Below are positions 1-7,884 of a DNA stretch of 64,000 bases, in pieces (the first letter of the stretch is position 1; each line of letters begins with the position of its first letter). A model generated the notes under the pieces. It ran no database searches. It worked only from the letters and a program-made list of their open reading frames with translations, and was not told where the DNA came from. Source of the DNA: Parasedimentitalea marina (lineage in GTDB: Bacteria; Pseudomonadota; Alphaproteobacteria; Rhodobacterales; Rhodobacteraceae); contig NZ_CP033219.1 in assembly GCF_004006175.1 (NCBI RefSeq), forward strand, positions 3,534,001 through 3,598,000, given 5' to 3'. A program made the position numbers and the translations under genes.

Positions 1-53
1 TTCAAAAACTGCTCAATATCTACGTCATCAATTGGGTCGGTTACTGATGACAT
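1..53 (-). CDS. Possible N-terminal fragment of an unidentified gene
   Basis: Reading leftward, an ATG at 53 opens a frame that runs to the window edge without a stop (17 codons, starting MSSVTDPIDDVDIEQFL). A GGGA-like ribosome-binding stretch lies about 9 bases upstream. The fragment is too short to assign to any family, and an open stretch this long also occurs by chance. It lies downstream of nrdJ on the same strand, so it could be the next gene in that direction. Confidence 0.3.
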   Translation of the reverse strand, partial: MSSVTDPIDDVDIEQFL

Positions 54-176
54 TCTGGTTTTCCCGAAGTGGGTTCGAATTCAATGCAGAAAGAATGATC
101 GAAACCAAAATTCAGTCAAGGTCAGCAGGATTGGCACTAAGGGTTATGCGCTCTCGCAAAACACTGTTTCACGATG

Positions 177-208
177 TTCGCGAACCCCAGTAAACAAGGG
201 TTCGCGAA
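177..208. repeat. Inverted repeat downstream of nrdJ
   Basis: A perfect 11-bp inverted repeat (TTCGCGAACCC / GGGTTCGCGAA) is separated by 10 bases. It could form a hairpin at the 3' side of nrdJ, but no T-run follows on the minus strand, so a factor-independent terminator is doubtful. Both arms contain the 8-bp palindrome TTCGCGAA, so a protein-binding site is equally possible. The rest of 54-298 shows no gene. Confidence 0.5.
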
Positions 209-298
209 ATTTTGGGCGTTTTACGCCTGTAAAAACCGGCTTAACTCACTCGTTTGGACGATTTATGCATGGTTTAACACTATTGCCCAAACGGATCC

Positions 299-2581
299 CT
301 AGCCACACTTAGAATGTCCGCAACTGCGGCAAGTCATGCAGCCTTCGACCATCTGCAGGTCATATTGACCACAGCTGGGGCAGGCTTTGCCCCTTGGCGT
401 ACCTAAGGCCACCACTTCTGCAGTGGGGTCCGTTTTCAGCCCCATGCCCTCTCCATCGATAAAGCCAGTGTTGATCATATGGGTTTCGATCACACCGCCA
501 ATGGCTGCCAGAATCGAGGGGATGTACTTGCCCTGAACCCAGGCACCGCCGCGCGGATCAAACACAGCTTTCAGCTCTTCCACCACAAACGACACATCGC
601 CGCCCCGACGGAACACCGCCGAAATCATCCGGGTCAGCGCCAGCGTCCAGGCGTAATGCTCCATGTTCTTGGAGTTGATGAAGACCTCAAACGGACGGCG
701 ATGACCATTCAGTAAGATATCATTGATGGTCAGGTAAATCGCATGCTCGCTGTCGGGCCACTTCAGCTTGTAAGTGTGACCCTCCAGGCTTTGCGGACGG
801 TCCAGCGGCTCGGACATGTAGACCACTTCCGCTCCATTGCTGACCTGCGGAGCATCTGCCGTTTCACCAGGGACCTGATCCGCGCTTTCGCTGACCGTCA
901 GAACTGAGCCGGTCACGTCATTGGGCCGGTAGGTGGTACAGCCTTTGCATCCCTGATCCCAGGCCTGCATATAGACCTCTTTGAATTCGTCAAAGCTGAT
1001 ATCTTCCGGGCAGTTGATGGTCTTCGAGATCGAGCTGTCGATCCATTTCTGCGCCGCGGCCTGCATTTTCACATGCTCTGAGGGAGCCAATGTTTGCGCG
1101 TTGACAAAATAGTCGGGCAGCTCTTTGTCGCCAAACTTGTCACGCCACATCTGCACGGCGTAATCGACCACTTCCTCTTCGGTGCGGCTGCCGTCTTTTT
1201 GCAGAACCTTGCGGGTATAGGCATAGGCAAACACCGGTTCGATGCCAGAGCTGACATTGCCGGCATACAGCGAGATAGTGCCGGTGGGTGCGATTGAGGT
1301 CAGCAAGGCGTTGCGGATACCGTGGGTGCGCACGGCCTCGCGCACATCTTCGTCCATTGTCATCATGGTACCGGATGCCAGGTAAGGCTCAGCTTCAAAC
1401 AGCGGGAACGCGCCTTTTTCCTTGGCCAAATCCACCGACGCCAGATAGGCGGCGCGGGCGATCGCTTTCAGCCAGGCTTCGGTTTGACGCGCCGCTTGGT
1501 CAGACCCATAGCGCAGACCCATCATCAGCAAGGCATCAGCCAGACCTGTAACCCCCAACCCGATGCGGCGCTTGGCCTGCGCCTCGGCACGCTGTTCGGG
1601 CAGTGGAAAGTTTGAGGCATCCACCACATTGTCCATCATCCGCACGGCGGTGGCGACCAGTTCAGTCATCACTGACACGTCCATCTCAGCGCCAGCCTCA
1701 AACGGCTTAGTGACCAGACGAGCCATGTTGATCGACCCCAGCAAACAGGCGCCATAGGGTGGCAGGGGTTGTTCACCGCAGGGGTTGGTGGCCGAGATGT
1801 TCTCGATATAGTTCAGGTTGTTGGCCTTGTTGATCCGGTCGATGAAAATCACCCCCGGTTCGGCAAAATCATAGGTGGCCTGCATGATCTTGTTCCACAG
1901 ATCACGCGCCTGTATCGTGTGATAAATCCGGCCGTCAAACACCAGCTCCCACGAACCGTCGGCCTTGACCGCGTCCATGAAATCATCCGTGATCAGCACC
2001 GACATGTTGAACATGCGCAGGCGGGCTGCGTCGGATTTCGCAGTGATAAATTGCTCGATATCGGGATGATCGCAGCGCATGGTGGCCATCATCGCGCCGC
2101 GACGCGATCCGGCTGACATGATGGTGCGGCACATCGAATCCCAGACATCCATGAACGACAGCGGCCCCGAGGCATCTGCCGCCACACCTTTGACATCCGC
2201 GCCACGTGGCCGCACGGATGAGAAATCATAGCCAATGCCACCGCCCTGCTGCATGGTCAGTGCGGCCTCTTTCAGCATGTCGAAAATACCGGACATGCTG
2301 TCAGGGATGGTACCCATCACAAAACAATTGAACAGCGTCACCTGACGTGCGGTCCCCGCCCCTGCGGTGATCCGGCCGGCCGGAAGGTATTTGAAATCTT
2401 CGAGGGCTGCGTAGAACTTGTCCTCCCAAGCCGCTGGGTCTTTCTCCACCTTGGCCAGATCGCGGGCGATACGGCGCCAGCTGTCTTCGACGGTGGCATC
2501 AATGGGCGTGCCATCGGCCTCCTTGAAGCGATATTTCATATCCCAGATCTGTGCGGCGATGGGGGCAGCAAAGCGGCTCAT
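299..2581 (-). CDS. nrdJ: Adenosylcobalamin-dependent (class II) ribonucleotide reductase
   Basis: Reduces ribonucleotides to deoxyribonucleotides for DNA synthesis, using a thiyl radical generated from adenosylcobalamin, so it works with or without oxygen. The 760-residue protein shows the expected landmarks: Cys86 (LFNCFVMG) and Cys524 (TINCPED) as the likely redox pair, the radical-site loop NPCGEQPLP with Cys268 and Glu270, and a C-terminal Cys-rich tail (about 734-760, CPSC...CxxCxxC...CG) that fits the zinc-ribbon/reductant-interacting tail. The N-terminal ATP-cone of some NrdJ proteins is absent. The start at 2581 gives a normal N-terminus. Putative NrdR boxes and DnaA-like repeats lie 100-185 bp upstream. 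The gene is divergent from the DUF1489 gene. Confidence 0.95.
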   Translation of the reverse strand: MSRFAAPIAAQIWDMKYRFKEADGTPIDATVEDSWRRIARDLAKVEKDPAAWEDKFYAALEDFKYLPAGRITAGAGTARQVTLFNCFVMGTIPDSMSGIFDMLKEAALTMQQGGGIGYDFSSVRPRGADVKGVAADASGPLSFMDVWDSMCRTIMSAGSRRGAMMATMRCDHPDIEQFITAKSDAARLRMFNMSVLITDDFMDAVKADGSWELVFDGRIYHTIQARDLWNKIMQATYDFAEPGVIFIDRINKANNLNYIENISATNPCGEQPLPPYGACLLGSINMARLVTKPFEAGAEMDVSVMTELVATAVRMMDNVVDASNFPLPEQRAEAQAKRRIGLGVTGLADALLMMGLRYGSDQAARQTEAWLKAIARAAYLASVDLAKEKGAFPLFEAEPYLASGTMMTMDEDVREAVRTHGIRNALLTSIAPTGTISLYAGNVSSGIEPVFAYAYTRKVLQKDGSRTEEEVVDYAVQMWRDKFGDKELPDYFVNAQTLAPSEHVKMQAAAQKWIDSSISKTINCPEDISFDEFKEVYMQAWDQGCKGCTTYRPNDVTGSVLTVSESADQVPGETADAPQVSNGAEVVYMSEPLDRPQSLEGHTYKLKWPDSEHAIYLTINDILLNGHRRPFEVFINSKNMEHYAWTLALTRMISAVFRRGGDVSFVVEELKAVFDPRGGAWVQGKYIPSILAAIGGVIETHMINTGFIDGEGMGLKTDPTAEVVALGTPRGKACPSCGQYDLQMVEGCMTCRSCGHSKCG

Positions 2582-2683
2582 GTAGCGAATCCCTTTTGGC
2601 TAGAGTAGCGATCTGGTACAACATACGAGGCGTAGATCTCAACTTGGAATCGTCCGGTGCGCCACGATTTTTTGGACAGTGTA

Positions 2684-2730
2684 CCACAATACCTTGTTAC
2701 TGCCCAGATAACGACTACAATATGCTGACC
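2684..2730. promoter_or_regulatory. Putative pair of NrdR boxes
   Basis: Two 16-bp sites, CCACAATACCTTGTTA (2684-2699) and CTACAATATGCTGACC (2715-2730), resemble the NrdR-box consensus acaCwAtATaTwGTgt at about 11 and 9 positions. Their starts are 31 bp apart, matching the usual spacing of paired NrdR boxes (about three helical turns). They lie upstream of nrdJ, the expected target of the ATP/dATP-sensing repressor NrdR. The assignment rests on consensus, spacing and context only. Confidence 0.45.
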
Positions 2731-2732
2731 CT

Positions 2733-2765
2733 ATGGACGACTCTGTGGACGACTGGTGGATAACT
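2733..2765 (+). repeat. Three short DnaA-box-like direct repeats
   Basis: Three near-identical decamers, ATGGACGACT (2733), GTGGACGACT (2745) and GTGGATAACT (2756), follow each other at 12- and 11-bp steps. With the preceding base, the third matches the DnaA box TGTGGATAA at 8 of 9 positions, the second at 7 and the first at 6. The third contains the GTG start codon of the DUF1489 gene. They adjoin the putative NrdR boxes in the nrdJ upstream region. Confidence 0.4.
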
Positions 2766-3187
2766 TTACAAACTTGATCAAACTTTCCGTTGGTTCGGAA
2801 AACGTCGAAACTCTGATGGACTGGCAAGAGATGCGCCGTGCACAATCATCTGATGGTTTGGCGCGTCATGTTACCCGTATGTGGCCAAAACGCGAGGCGG
2901 AAATTATCGCCGGTGGCTCAATCTATTGGGTGATCAAGGGGGCCGTTCAGTGCCGCCAACGCATCCTGCGCTTTGACGAAGTTATCGGAGAAGACGGAAT
3001 TCGCCGCTGCGCATTTGTGCTGGACCCCGAGGTCCACCGCACCCAGAACGCGCTGCGTCGCCCGTTTCAGGGCTGGCGCTATCTAAAGCCCGAAGACAGC
3101 CCACCTGACTTACGTGAGGGGCAGACCAGTGACGACACACTACCCCCGGAATTAAATCAGGCGCTGGCAGAAATCGGTGTGATCTGA
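2756..3187 (+). CDS. DUF1489 family protein
   Basis: A 143-residue protein recognised as DUF1489, a small conserved family of alphaproteobacteria without a known biochemical role. The N-terminus (NLIKLSVGSENVETL), a central RQRILRFDEV segment and RRPFQGWRYL are typical of it. The GTG start at 2756 places the conserved NLIKL block near the N-terminus as in relatives; no ATG fits. There is no signal peptide or membrane segment, so it is probably cytoplasmic. It is divergent from nrdJ and convergent with hisG. Confidence 0.85.
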   Translation: MDNFTNLIKLSVGSENVETLMDWQEMRRAQSSDGLARHVTRMWPKREAEIIAGGSIYWVIKGAVQCRQRILRFDEVIGEDGIRRCAFVLDPEVHRTQNALRRPFQGWRYLKPEDSPPDLREGQTSDDTLPPELNQALAEIGVI

Positions 3188-3194
3188 CCTGTGC

Positions 3195-3225
3195 AGGTAC
3201 CGGAAGTTTAAAGCCTCCGGTACCT
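3195..3225. terminator. Bidirectional hairpin terminator between DUF1489 gene and hisG
   Basis: A perfect 10-bp stem (AGGTACCGGA / TCCGGTACCT) with an 11-base loop sits between two converging genes. Only a short T-rich stretch follows on the plus strand. Confidence 0.65.
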
Positions 3226-3243
3226 TTCGTATTGGTGATGCGC

Positions 3244-3942
3244 CTAGGCTTCGCCGCGCAATAAGGCCAGCATCTGCTTCAGGGATACCTTTTCCTCGGC
3301 CGACATACTGGCCGTACGGCTTCGCCACAGGGTTGCCTGTGATTTCAGCACCGGTCCATCGCTCATGATTTTCAGGTGATTGGCACGCAGGGTATCCCCG
3401 GTCGAGGTGATATCCGCCACCATTTCCGCGGTCTCGTTCTTGACCGTGCCTTCGGTCGCGCCCTGACTGTCGACCAGCTGATAGTCAGCCACGCCGCCAT
3501 CCGTCAGGAATTCACGCACCAGCCGGTGGTATTTGGTGGCGATCCGCAACCGGTGCCCGTGTTGTCGGCGAAAGGCTGCGGCCACCGCATCCAGATCATC
3601 CAGGGTATCCACATCGATCCAGGACTGTGGCACTGCCAGAACCAAATCGGCCTGACCAAAGCCCATCGGCTCGATCTGCTCGACCTGCTGTTCCCAACGC
3701 GGCAGTTTCTCGTGCACCAGATCGGTCCCGGTGACGCCCAGATGAATACGGCCCGCAGCCAGTTCACGCGGGATCTCGCCCGCCGAGAGCAGCACCAGTT
3801 CTACACCGTCCACACCTTCGACCCGACCGGCATATTCCCGGTCCGACCCGGTCCGCGACAAGGTCACGCCGCGCTTATCAAACCAGTTAAAGGTCTTCTC
3901 CATCAACCGCCCCTTGGACGGCACTCCCAGTTTGAGGCTCAT
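3244..3942 (-). CDS. hisG: ATP phosphoribosyltransferase catalytic subunit, short form
   Basis: Catalyses the first committed step of histidine biosynthesis, condensing ATP with PRPP. At 232 residues it is the short HisG form without the C-terminal regulatory domain, which needs HisZ to be active and feedback-regulated. Family signatures include LGVPSKGRLM at the N-terminus, GVTGTDLVHE, and the PRPP-binding region near DITSTGDTLRANHLKI. The start codon overlaps the hisZ stop by 4 bp, suggesting coupled translation at fixed stoichiometry. It is the last gene of hisS-hisZ-hisG. Confidence 0.95.
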   Translation of the reverse strand: MSLKLGVPSKGRLMEKTFNWFDKRGVTLSRTGSDREYAGRVEGVDGVELVLLSAGEIPRELAAGRIHLGVTGTDLVHEKLPRWEQQVEQIEPMGFGQADLVLAVPQSWIDVDTLDDLDAVAAAFRRQHGHRLRIATKYHRLVREFLTDGGVADYQLVDSQGATEGTVKNETAEMVADITSTGDTLRANHLKIMSDGPVLKSQATLWRSRTASMSAEEKVSLKQMLALLRGEA

Positions 3943-5027
3943 GACTGTGCCTCCTCTAACAACAACATCAGATCCGGGCGCAACACGGCGCCAACGGCGG
4001 GGATTTCAGCCCCCTGCCCCAATCGACGGGTCAGCGCATCATAGCGCCCACCACTGGCAATGGGCGGCAGGTCCGGGCGCGTTTCCGCGTAAAAGCCAAA
4101 GACAAACCCGTCGTAGTATTCCATCGACGTGCGTCCATACGAGACCTCAAAGTCAAGATGTTCGACATCAACGCCACGCGCCGCCAATGCGGCAGAGCGC
4201 GCTTCGAGACGATCCAACGCAGGTGTGATCGGCGGCAGGTCAACCGCAATATCACGCAGCTGTTCCAACGCATAGGGAACGGTTTCGCGCACCGCCATCA
4301 AGGCCTCCAGTGCCAGCAACTCATTCTCGGCAATCGGTGGGGCGGCGGCATCCTCGCGCAGCGCCTGGATGCGGTCGTCGATTTCAGCACGGCTGCGTTT
4401 GCCGATTTCGGCATCTGTTCCGGTCAGCACACCGTCCGTCGACAGCAGTGCCTGACGCGACTGCGGCACCGGCACCCGGTGCGCATAACGGTCCAGCAAT
4501 GCCCGGAACCGCCGTGGCCGCCAGATGTGACGCATCAGGGCCACCTTGCGGCGCGCCGTCGTATTCAGACCCTGAACTGCTGCCATCAGAATGCCGATAT
4601 CACCGGTTGCGGCACGCAGCCCCAGCCCGGCGACGCTCTTGGCCATCAATGCAAACACCTCGGCGTCCGCCGCTGCGGAATTGTCGCGATCAAAGATCTC
4701 GTAGCCGACCTGGACGTATTCATTGGCGCGATCAGGATCATGCTCCTGACGCCGAAACACCTCGCCTGCATAGGTATAGCGTGCGGGGTCAGCCCCCTCA
4801 CGCATATGCATCTGCACCACGGGCACGGTAAAATCCGGGCGCAGCATCTGCTCGCCGCGCAAGCCATCCGAGGTCACATAGGCACGCGCCCGAATGTCCT
4901 CGCCGTAAAGGTCCAGCAATAGGCCGGCAGGCTGCAGCAATGGTGGATCCACCACCAGCGCACCTGCCTCTTCGAAATTGCTCCGCAACTGCGCAGCACG
5001 CAGGCGGATATCAGAACGATCTAGCAT
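3939..5027 (-). CDS. hisZ: ATP phosphoribosyltransferase regulatory subunit
   Basis: HisZ is a catalytically inactive paralogue of histidyl-tRNA synthetase that assembles with short HisG and confers activity and histidine feedback. The 362-residue protein has the class II synthetase-like core: a motif 2-like region (LRPDFTVPVVQMHMREG, then YAGEVFRRQE), EVSYGRTSMEYYDGFVFGFY in place of the histidine-binding loop, and an IASGGRYDAL block. It lacks the anticodon-binding domain of HisS. It starts 5 bp after the hisS stop and overlaps hisG by 4 bp. Confidence 0.93.
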   Translation of the reverse strand: MLDRSDIRLRAAQLRSNFEEAGALVVDPPLLQPAGLLLDLYGEDIRARAYVTSDGLRGEQMLRPDFTVPVVQMHMREGADPARYTYAGEVFRRQEHDPDRANEYVQVGYEIFDRDNSAAADAEVFALMAKSVAGLGLRAATGDIGILMAAVQGLNTTARRKVALMRHIWRPRRFRALLDRYAHRVPVPQSRQALLSTDGVLTGTDAEIGKRSRAEIDDRIQALREDAAAPPIAENELLALEALMAVRETVPYALEQLRDIAVDLPPITPALDRLEARSAALAARGVDVEHLDFEVSYGRTSMEYYDGFVFGFYAETRPDLPPIASGGRYDALTRRLGQGAEIPAVGAVLRPDLMLLLEEAQS

Positions 5028-5032
5028 TTGTA

Positions 5033-6520
5033 TCAGTCCTGCCCGTCGAGAATTTCACGCACCCGTGCGACCAGCTGATCGCGCGGCACCTCAAACTGGC
5101 TGGGACGGGTTTTCCATTCCTCCAGCGTGGCGTTTTCAGCAATCTTGGCGCCTAGGATCAGGTCTTTGAGCTGCACCACACCCTTGTCCTTTTCGTCACC
5201 ACCTTCGATCACGGCCACCGGTGAGTTCCGCTTGTCCGCATATTTCAGCTGGTTGCCAAAGTTCTTAGGGTTGCCCAGATAAACCTCGGCCCGAATACCT
5301 GCATTGCGCAGCTCGGCCACCATGGCCTGATAATCCGCCATCCGTGCCTTATCCATCACGGTCACCACGACCGGCCCCTTGGGATCCGCCGCGATCCGTC
5401 CCTTTTCGCGCAGCGCCGCCAGCAGGCGATCCACACCAATCGAGACGCCCGTCGCGGGCACTTCCTGCCCGGTGAACCGCTTAACCAGATCATCATAGCG
5501 ACCGCCACCCGCAACAGATCCGAATTGCCGCTTGCGGCCCTTCTCATCCAGGATCTCAAAGGTCAGTTCTGCCTCGTAAACCGGGCCGGTGTAATAGCCC
5601 AGACCACGCACCACCGAGGGGTCAATCTCAATCCGGTCCGGACCATAGCCACCAGCCGCCAGCAAAGCGCCGATCTGTTCCAACTCGGCAATACCTTCAG
5701 CGCCAACCTTGCTGTCCCCCACGGCAGCCCGCAGGTTAGCCAGAGTTCCAGCCGCATCCGCCGCCTTAGAGGTCAGGAAAGCGATCACCGGTTCGGCCTG
5801 CTCCTCTGACAGACCAACGCCGTCGATATAAGCACCAGAGGCATCCAACCGCCCCTTGGTCAGCAGTTGCCGCACTCCAGCCTCGCCAACCTTGTCGAAC
5901 TTGTCGATGGTGCGCAGCACATTGTCACGCGCCCCGTCGCCCTCGGCCAGCCCCATGGCCTCCAGTACCCCGTTCAAAACCTTGCGGTTGTTGACCCGCA
6001 CCAGATAGTCACCGCGGGCAATGCCGACGGCCTCCAGCGTGTCAGACAGCATCGCGCAGATCTCGGCGTCCGCCGCCATAGACGCGGTTCCAACCGTATC
6101 CGCATCACACTGATAAAACTGACGGTACCGCCCTGGCCCTGGCTTTTCGTTGCGCCAGACGGGGCCCATCGCAAAGCGGCGATAGGGTGTCGGCAGATCA
6201 TTACGGTGCTGTGCATAAACCCGCGCCAGCGGCGCTGTCAGATCATAGCGCAGCGCCATCCAGTCGCCATTATCTTTCTCGTCAAACTCCTGCCAGGCAA
6301 ACACGCCCTCGTTGGGGCGGTCCACATCCGGCAAAAACTTGCCCAGGGCCTCAACCGTTTCCACGGCAGCGCTTTCCAGCGCTTCAAATCCATACCGATG
6401 GTAGACCCCGGCAATCGCCTGCAGCATTTCGGTGCGTTGAGTTACCTCAGCTCCAAAATAGTCGCGAAAGCCCTTAGGCGTCTGTGCCTTGGGGCGGGGA
6501 GCTTTCTTTAGCTTGGCCAT
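5033..6520 (-). CDS. hisS: Histidyl-tRNA synthetase
   Basis: Class II aminoacyl-tRNA synthetase charging tRNA-His. The 495-residue protein shows [13 protein letters not shown], motif 2 [17 protein letters not shown], the histidine-specific loop [26 protein letters not shown], and motif 3 ([13 protein letters not shown]), followed by a C-terminal anticodon-binding domain (about 395-490). Its length fits the alphaproteobacterial type. It leads the hisS-hisZ-hisG operon, joining histidine synthesis to its use in translation. The N-terminus is rich in Lys/Ala/Pro before the conserved GFRDYFG segment. Confidence 0.96.
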   Translation of the reverse strand: MAKLKKAPRPKAQTPKGFRDYFGAEVTQRTEMLQAIAGVYHRYGFEALESAAVETVEALGKFLPDVDRPNEGVFAWQEFDEKDNGDWMALRYDLTAPLARVYAQHRNDLPTPYRRFAMGPVWRNEKPGPGRYRQFYQCDADTVGTASMAADAEICAMLSDTLEAVGIARGDYLVRVNNRKVLNGVLEAMGLAEGDGARDNVLRTIDKFDKVGEAGVRQLLTKGRLDASGAYIDGVGLSEEQAEPVIAFLTSKAADAAGTLANLRAAVGDSKVGAEGIAELEQIGALLAAGGYGPDRIEIDPSVVRGLGYYTGPVYEAELTFEILDEKGRKRQFGSVAGGGRYDDLVKRFTGQEVPATGVSIGVDRLLAALREKGRIAADPKGPVVVTVMDKARMADYQAMVAELRNAGIRAEVYLGNPKNFGNQLKYADKRNSPVAVIEGGDEKDKGVVQLKDLILGAKIAENATLEEWKTRPSQFEVPRDQLVARVREILDGQD

Positions 6521-6625
6521 CGGTCATGGTCCCTTTGGGAATGTTGTCGCGCGGGATCTATCCGATGCAAGTAACAGGAGCAAGCAATAGGGGGCATCGC
6601 CTCACTGTCATTACCCCGGTCCGCG

Positions 6626-6660
6626 CTTCATCTGGCTAAAAATATCCCCGCCGGAGGCAT
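6626..6660 (-). repeat. Dispersed palindromic repeat, family A copy 1
   Basis: On the minus strand this reads GGCGGGGATATTTTTAGCC followed by AGATGAAG. It matches the other family A copies at 14313, 17964 and 32251, whose shared core is GAGTATTTTT-NN-AAAAGATGAAG. It lies in the gap between hisS and slyX, next to a separate hairpin at 6661-6681 (GCCGGTTT / AAACCGGC). Confidence 0.6.
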
Positions 6661-6755
6661 GCCGGTTTGCCAAAAACCGGCAATCTACCCTGTAGCCCCA
6701 TGGACCAAGCCACTTCTAGGTCCTATGACACCCTCAACACCGGCAGGAGAGCCCC

Positions 6756-6950
6756 ATGCAGAACCTCGAAGAACAAATCGCCCACCTGACCCGCACAGTC
6801 GAGGATCTAAGCGACGTCGTGGCCCGCCAACAGGCCGAGATCGCCACTCTGACCCGCCGGGTGCAGATGCTGATGCAACGCGAGGCCACCCGTGATCAGG
6901 ACACCGGCGGCAGCGCCACCTTTGGCAACGAACGCCCGCCGCATTATTGA
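6756..6950 (+). CDS. slyX: SlyX family protein
   Basis: A 64-residue protein with the SlyX pattern: an N-terminal heptad-repeat coiled coil (MQNLEEQIAHLTRTVEDLSD through about residue 48) and a short tail ending PPHY. SlyX proteins are small, probably cytoplasmic and of unknown function; the name comes from linkage to slyD in enteric bacteria. A GGAG ribosome-binding site lies just upstream. Its neighbours give no functional clue. Confidence 0.85.
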   Translation: MQNLEEQIAHLTRTVEDLSDVVARQQAEIATLTRRVQMLMQREATRDQDTGGSATFGNERPPHY

Positions 6951-6982
6951 TCTTGCAGGCCGCGACGAAACAGAGCGCAGCG

Positions 6983-7012
6983 CTGGACCTGGGTGGATGC
7001 AAAGCGCCTCCC
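6983..7012 (-). repeat. Dispersed palindromic repeat, family B copy 1 (partial)
   Basis: On the minus strand this reads GGGAGGCGCTTTGCATCCAC and then CCAGGTCCAG, matching the 3' half of the family B element seen complete at 39784 and 62561. The left half is missing, so it looks like a truncated copy. Confidence 0.6.
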
Positions 7013-7168
7013 ATTCAGGATCGCAACGCTCGGGATCAGCTGTAAGATACTCCAGCTGTTTCATGATGTAAGCTGTGGACAGCCAAGACTGAAGTATAAA
7101 CAAACTTAGCGTCGCCAAAAATTTTCGCACATATCTTCCTTATTAAGTCTCCGCCCGGCACCGCCGGG

Positions 7169-7222
7169 TCGCGCCTGACCTTCCCCGCGGGAAGGCGCTT
7201 TGCACCTCCCCAAGGTCAGCCG
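7169..7222 (+). repeat. Dispersed palindromic repeat, family B copy 2
   Basis: The element reads GCGCCTGACCTTCCCC, a short loop, GGAAGGCGCTTTGCACC, then CTCCCCAAGGTCAG. Outer arms CTGACCTT (7174-7181) and AAGGTCAG (7212-7219) pair, and an inner TTCCC/GGGAA pair nests inside. It shares layout and most bases with the copies at 39784 and 62561. Confidence 0.7.
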
Positions 7223-7339
7223 CGGCCCTTAACACATATTGGGGTTGCTCCATAGGTGACTAGGACCCGGCTTATTCTATGATTGACACGCACCACTATA
7301 GCACGCAGTCATATTGCCAGATCAATCAGAAGGTTAGTC

Positions 7340-7861
7340 GTGCAAAGACTTATTATCACAGGAGCGAATGGTGTGGGTAAAAGCCACCTTGCCGCAAGAC
7401 TGGCAATTATTCGCCCCGAAATTCCGATTGTTTCCTTCGACTCACTTAAACTCAAAACAGACTGGCAACAGCGGCCTCGTCCTGAAATCATTTCGTCATT
7501 GGATGATAAGCTCAAAGGGGACGCTTGGATATTAGAAGGCGGCCCGAGCATGTTACCACAAGCGATTGCAAGAGCTGACAGTTTGGTTTGGTTGGACCCA
7601 TCTGAGGTTGTTCGGGCATGGCGGCTAACGATCAGACCCTGGAGATCTATAGGCAAAACGCGCCCAGAACTCCCACCTGGAAACGACGACTGGCCGATAC
7701 AGCAATATAGATTTGCAATACGCAGCCTCAAGAACAAATCAAAGTTTCAATCATACTTCTCCGACGTATTTCAAAACACTGAACACCTTGAAAAATGGCA
7801 TTGCCGGGACGCGAAAAGCATCGAAGGCCTTGTAGGAAAATGGCTGGGAAGCGCGCCCTGA
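7340..7861 (+). CDS. Adenylate kinase-like small P-loop NTPase
   Basis: A 173-residue cytoplasmic protein with a Walker A loop (GANGVGKSHLAARLA) directly after the first strand and the fold pattern of adenylate kinase/FlaR (DNA topology modulation)-like ATPases: an acidic EGG segment after a WILEGG strand, and an LVWLDPSEVVRAWRL region. The true substrate cannot be read from sequence. The GTG at 7340 is preferred because AGAAGG lies 6 bases upstream; an upstream ATG at 7283 would add 19 residues that do not fit the fold. Codon use is AT-richer than in neighbouring dnaE, hinting at acquisition. Confidence 0.7.
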   Translation: MQRLIITGANGVGKSHLAARLAIIRPEIPIVSFDSLKLKTDWQQRPRPEIISSLDDKLKGDAWILEGGPSMLPQAIARADSLVWLDPSEVVRAWRLTIRPWRSIGKTRPELPPGNDDWPIQQYRFAIRSLKNKSKFQSYFSDVFQNTEHLEKWHCRDAKSIEGLVGKWLGSAP

Positions 7862-7884
7862 AAAACAACGTCTACCAGCCGCCC

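Larger units (their letters stand above)
6951..7339. other. Intergenic region with two family B repeats
   Basis: This 389-bp stretch holds no convincing gene. It contains family B copies at 6983-7012 and 7169-7222 and a small hairpin at 7154-7168 (CCCGGC-ACC-GCCGGG). The sequence before the NTPase gene is AT-richer than its surroundings. Confidence 0.6.
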
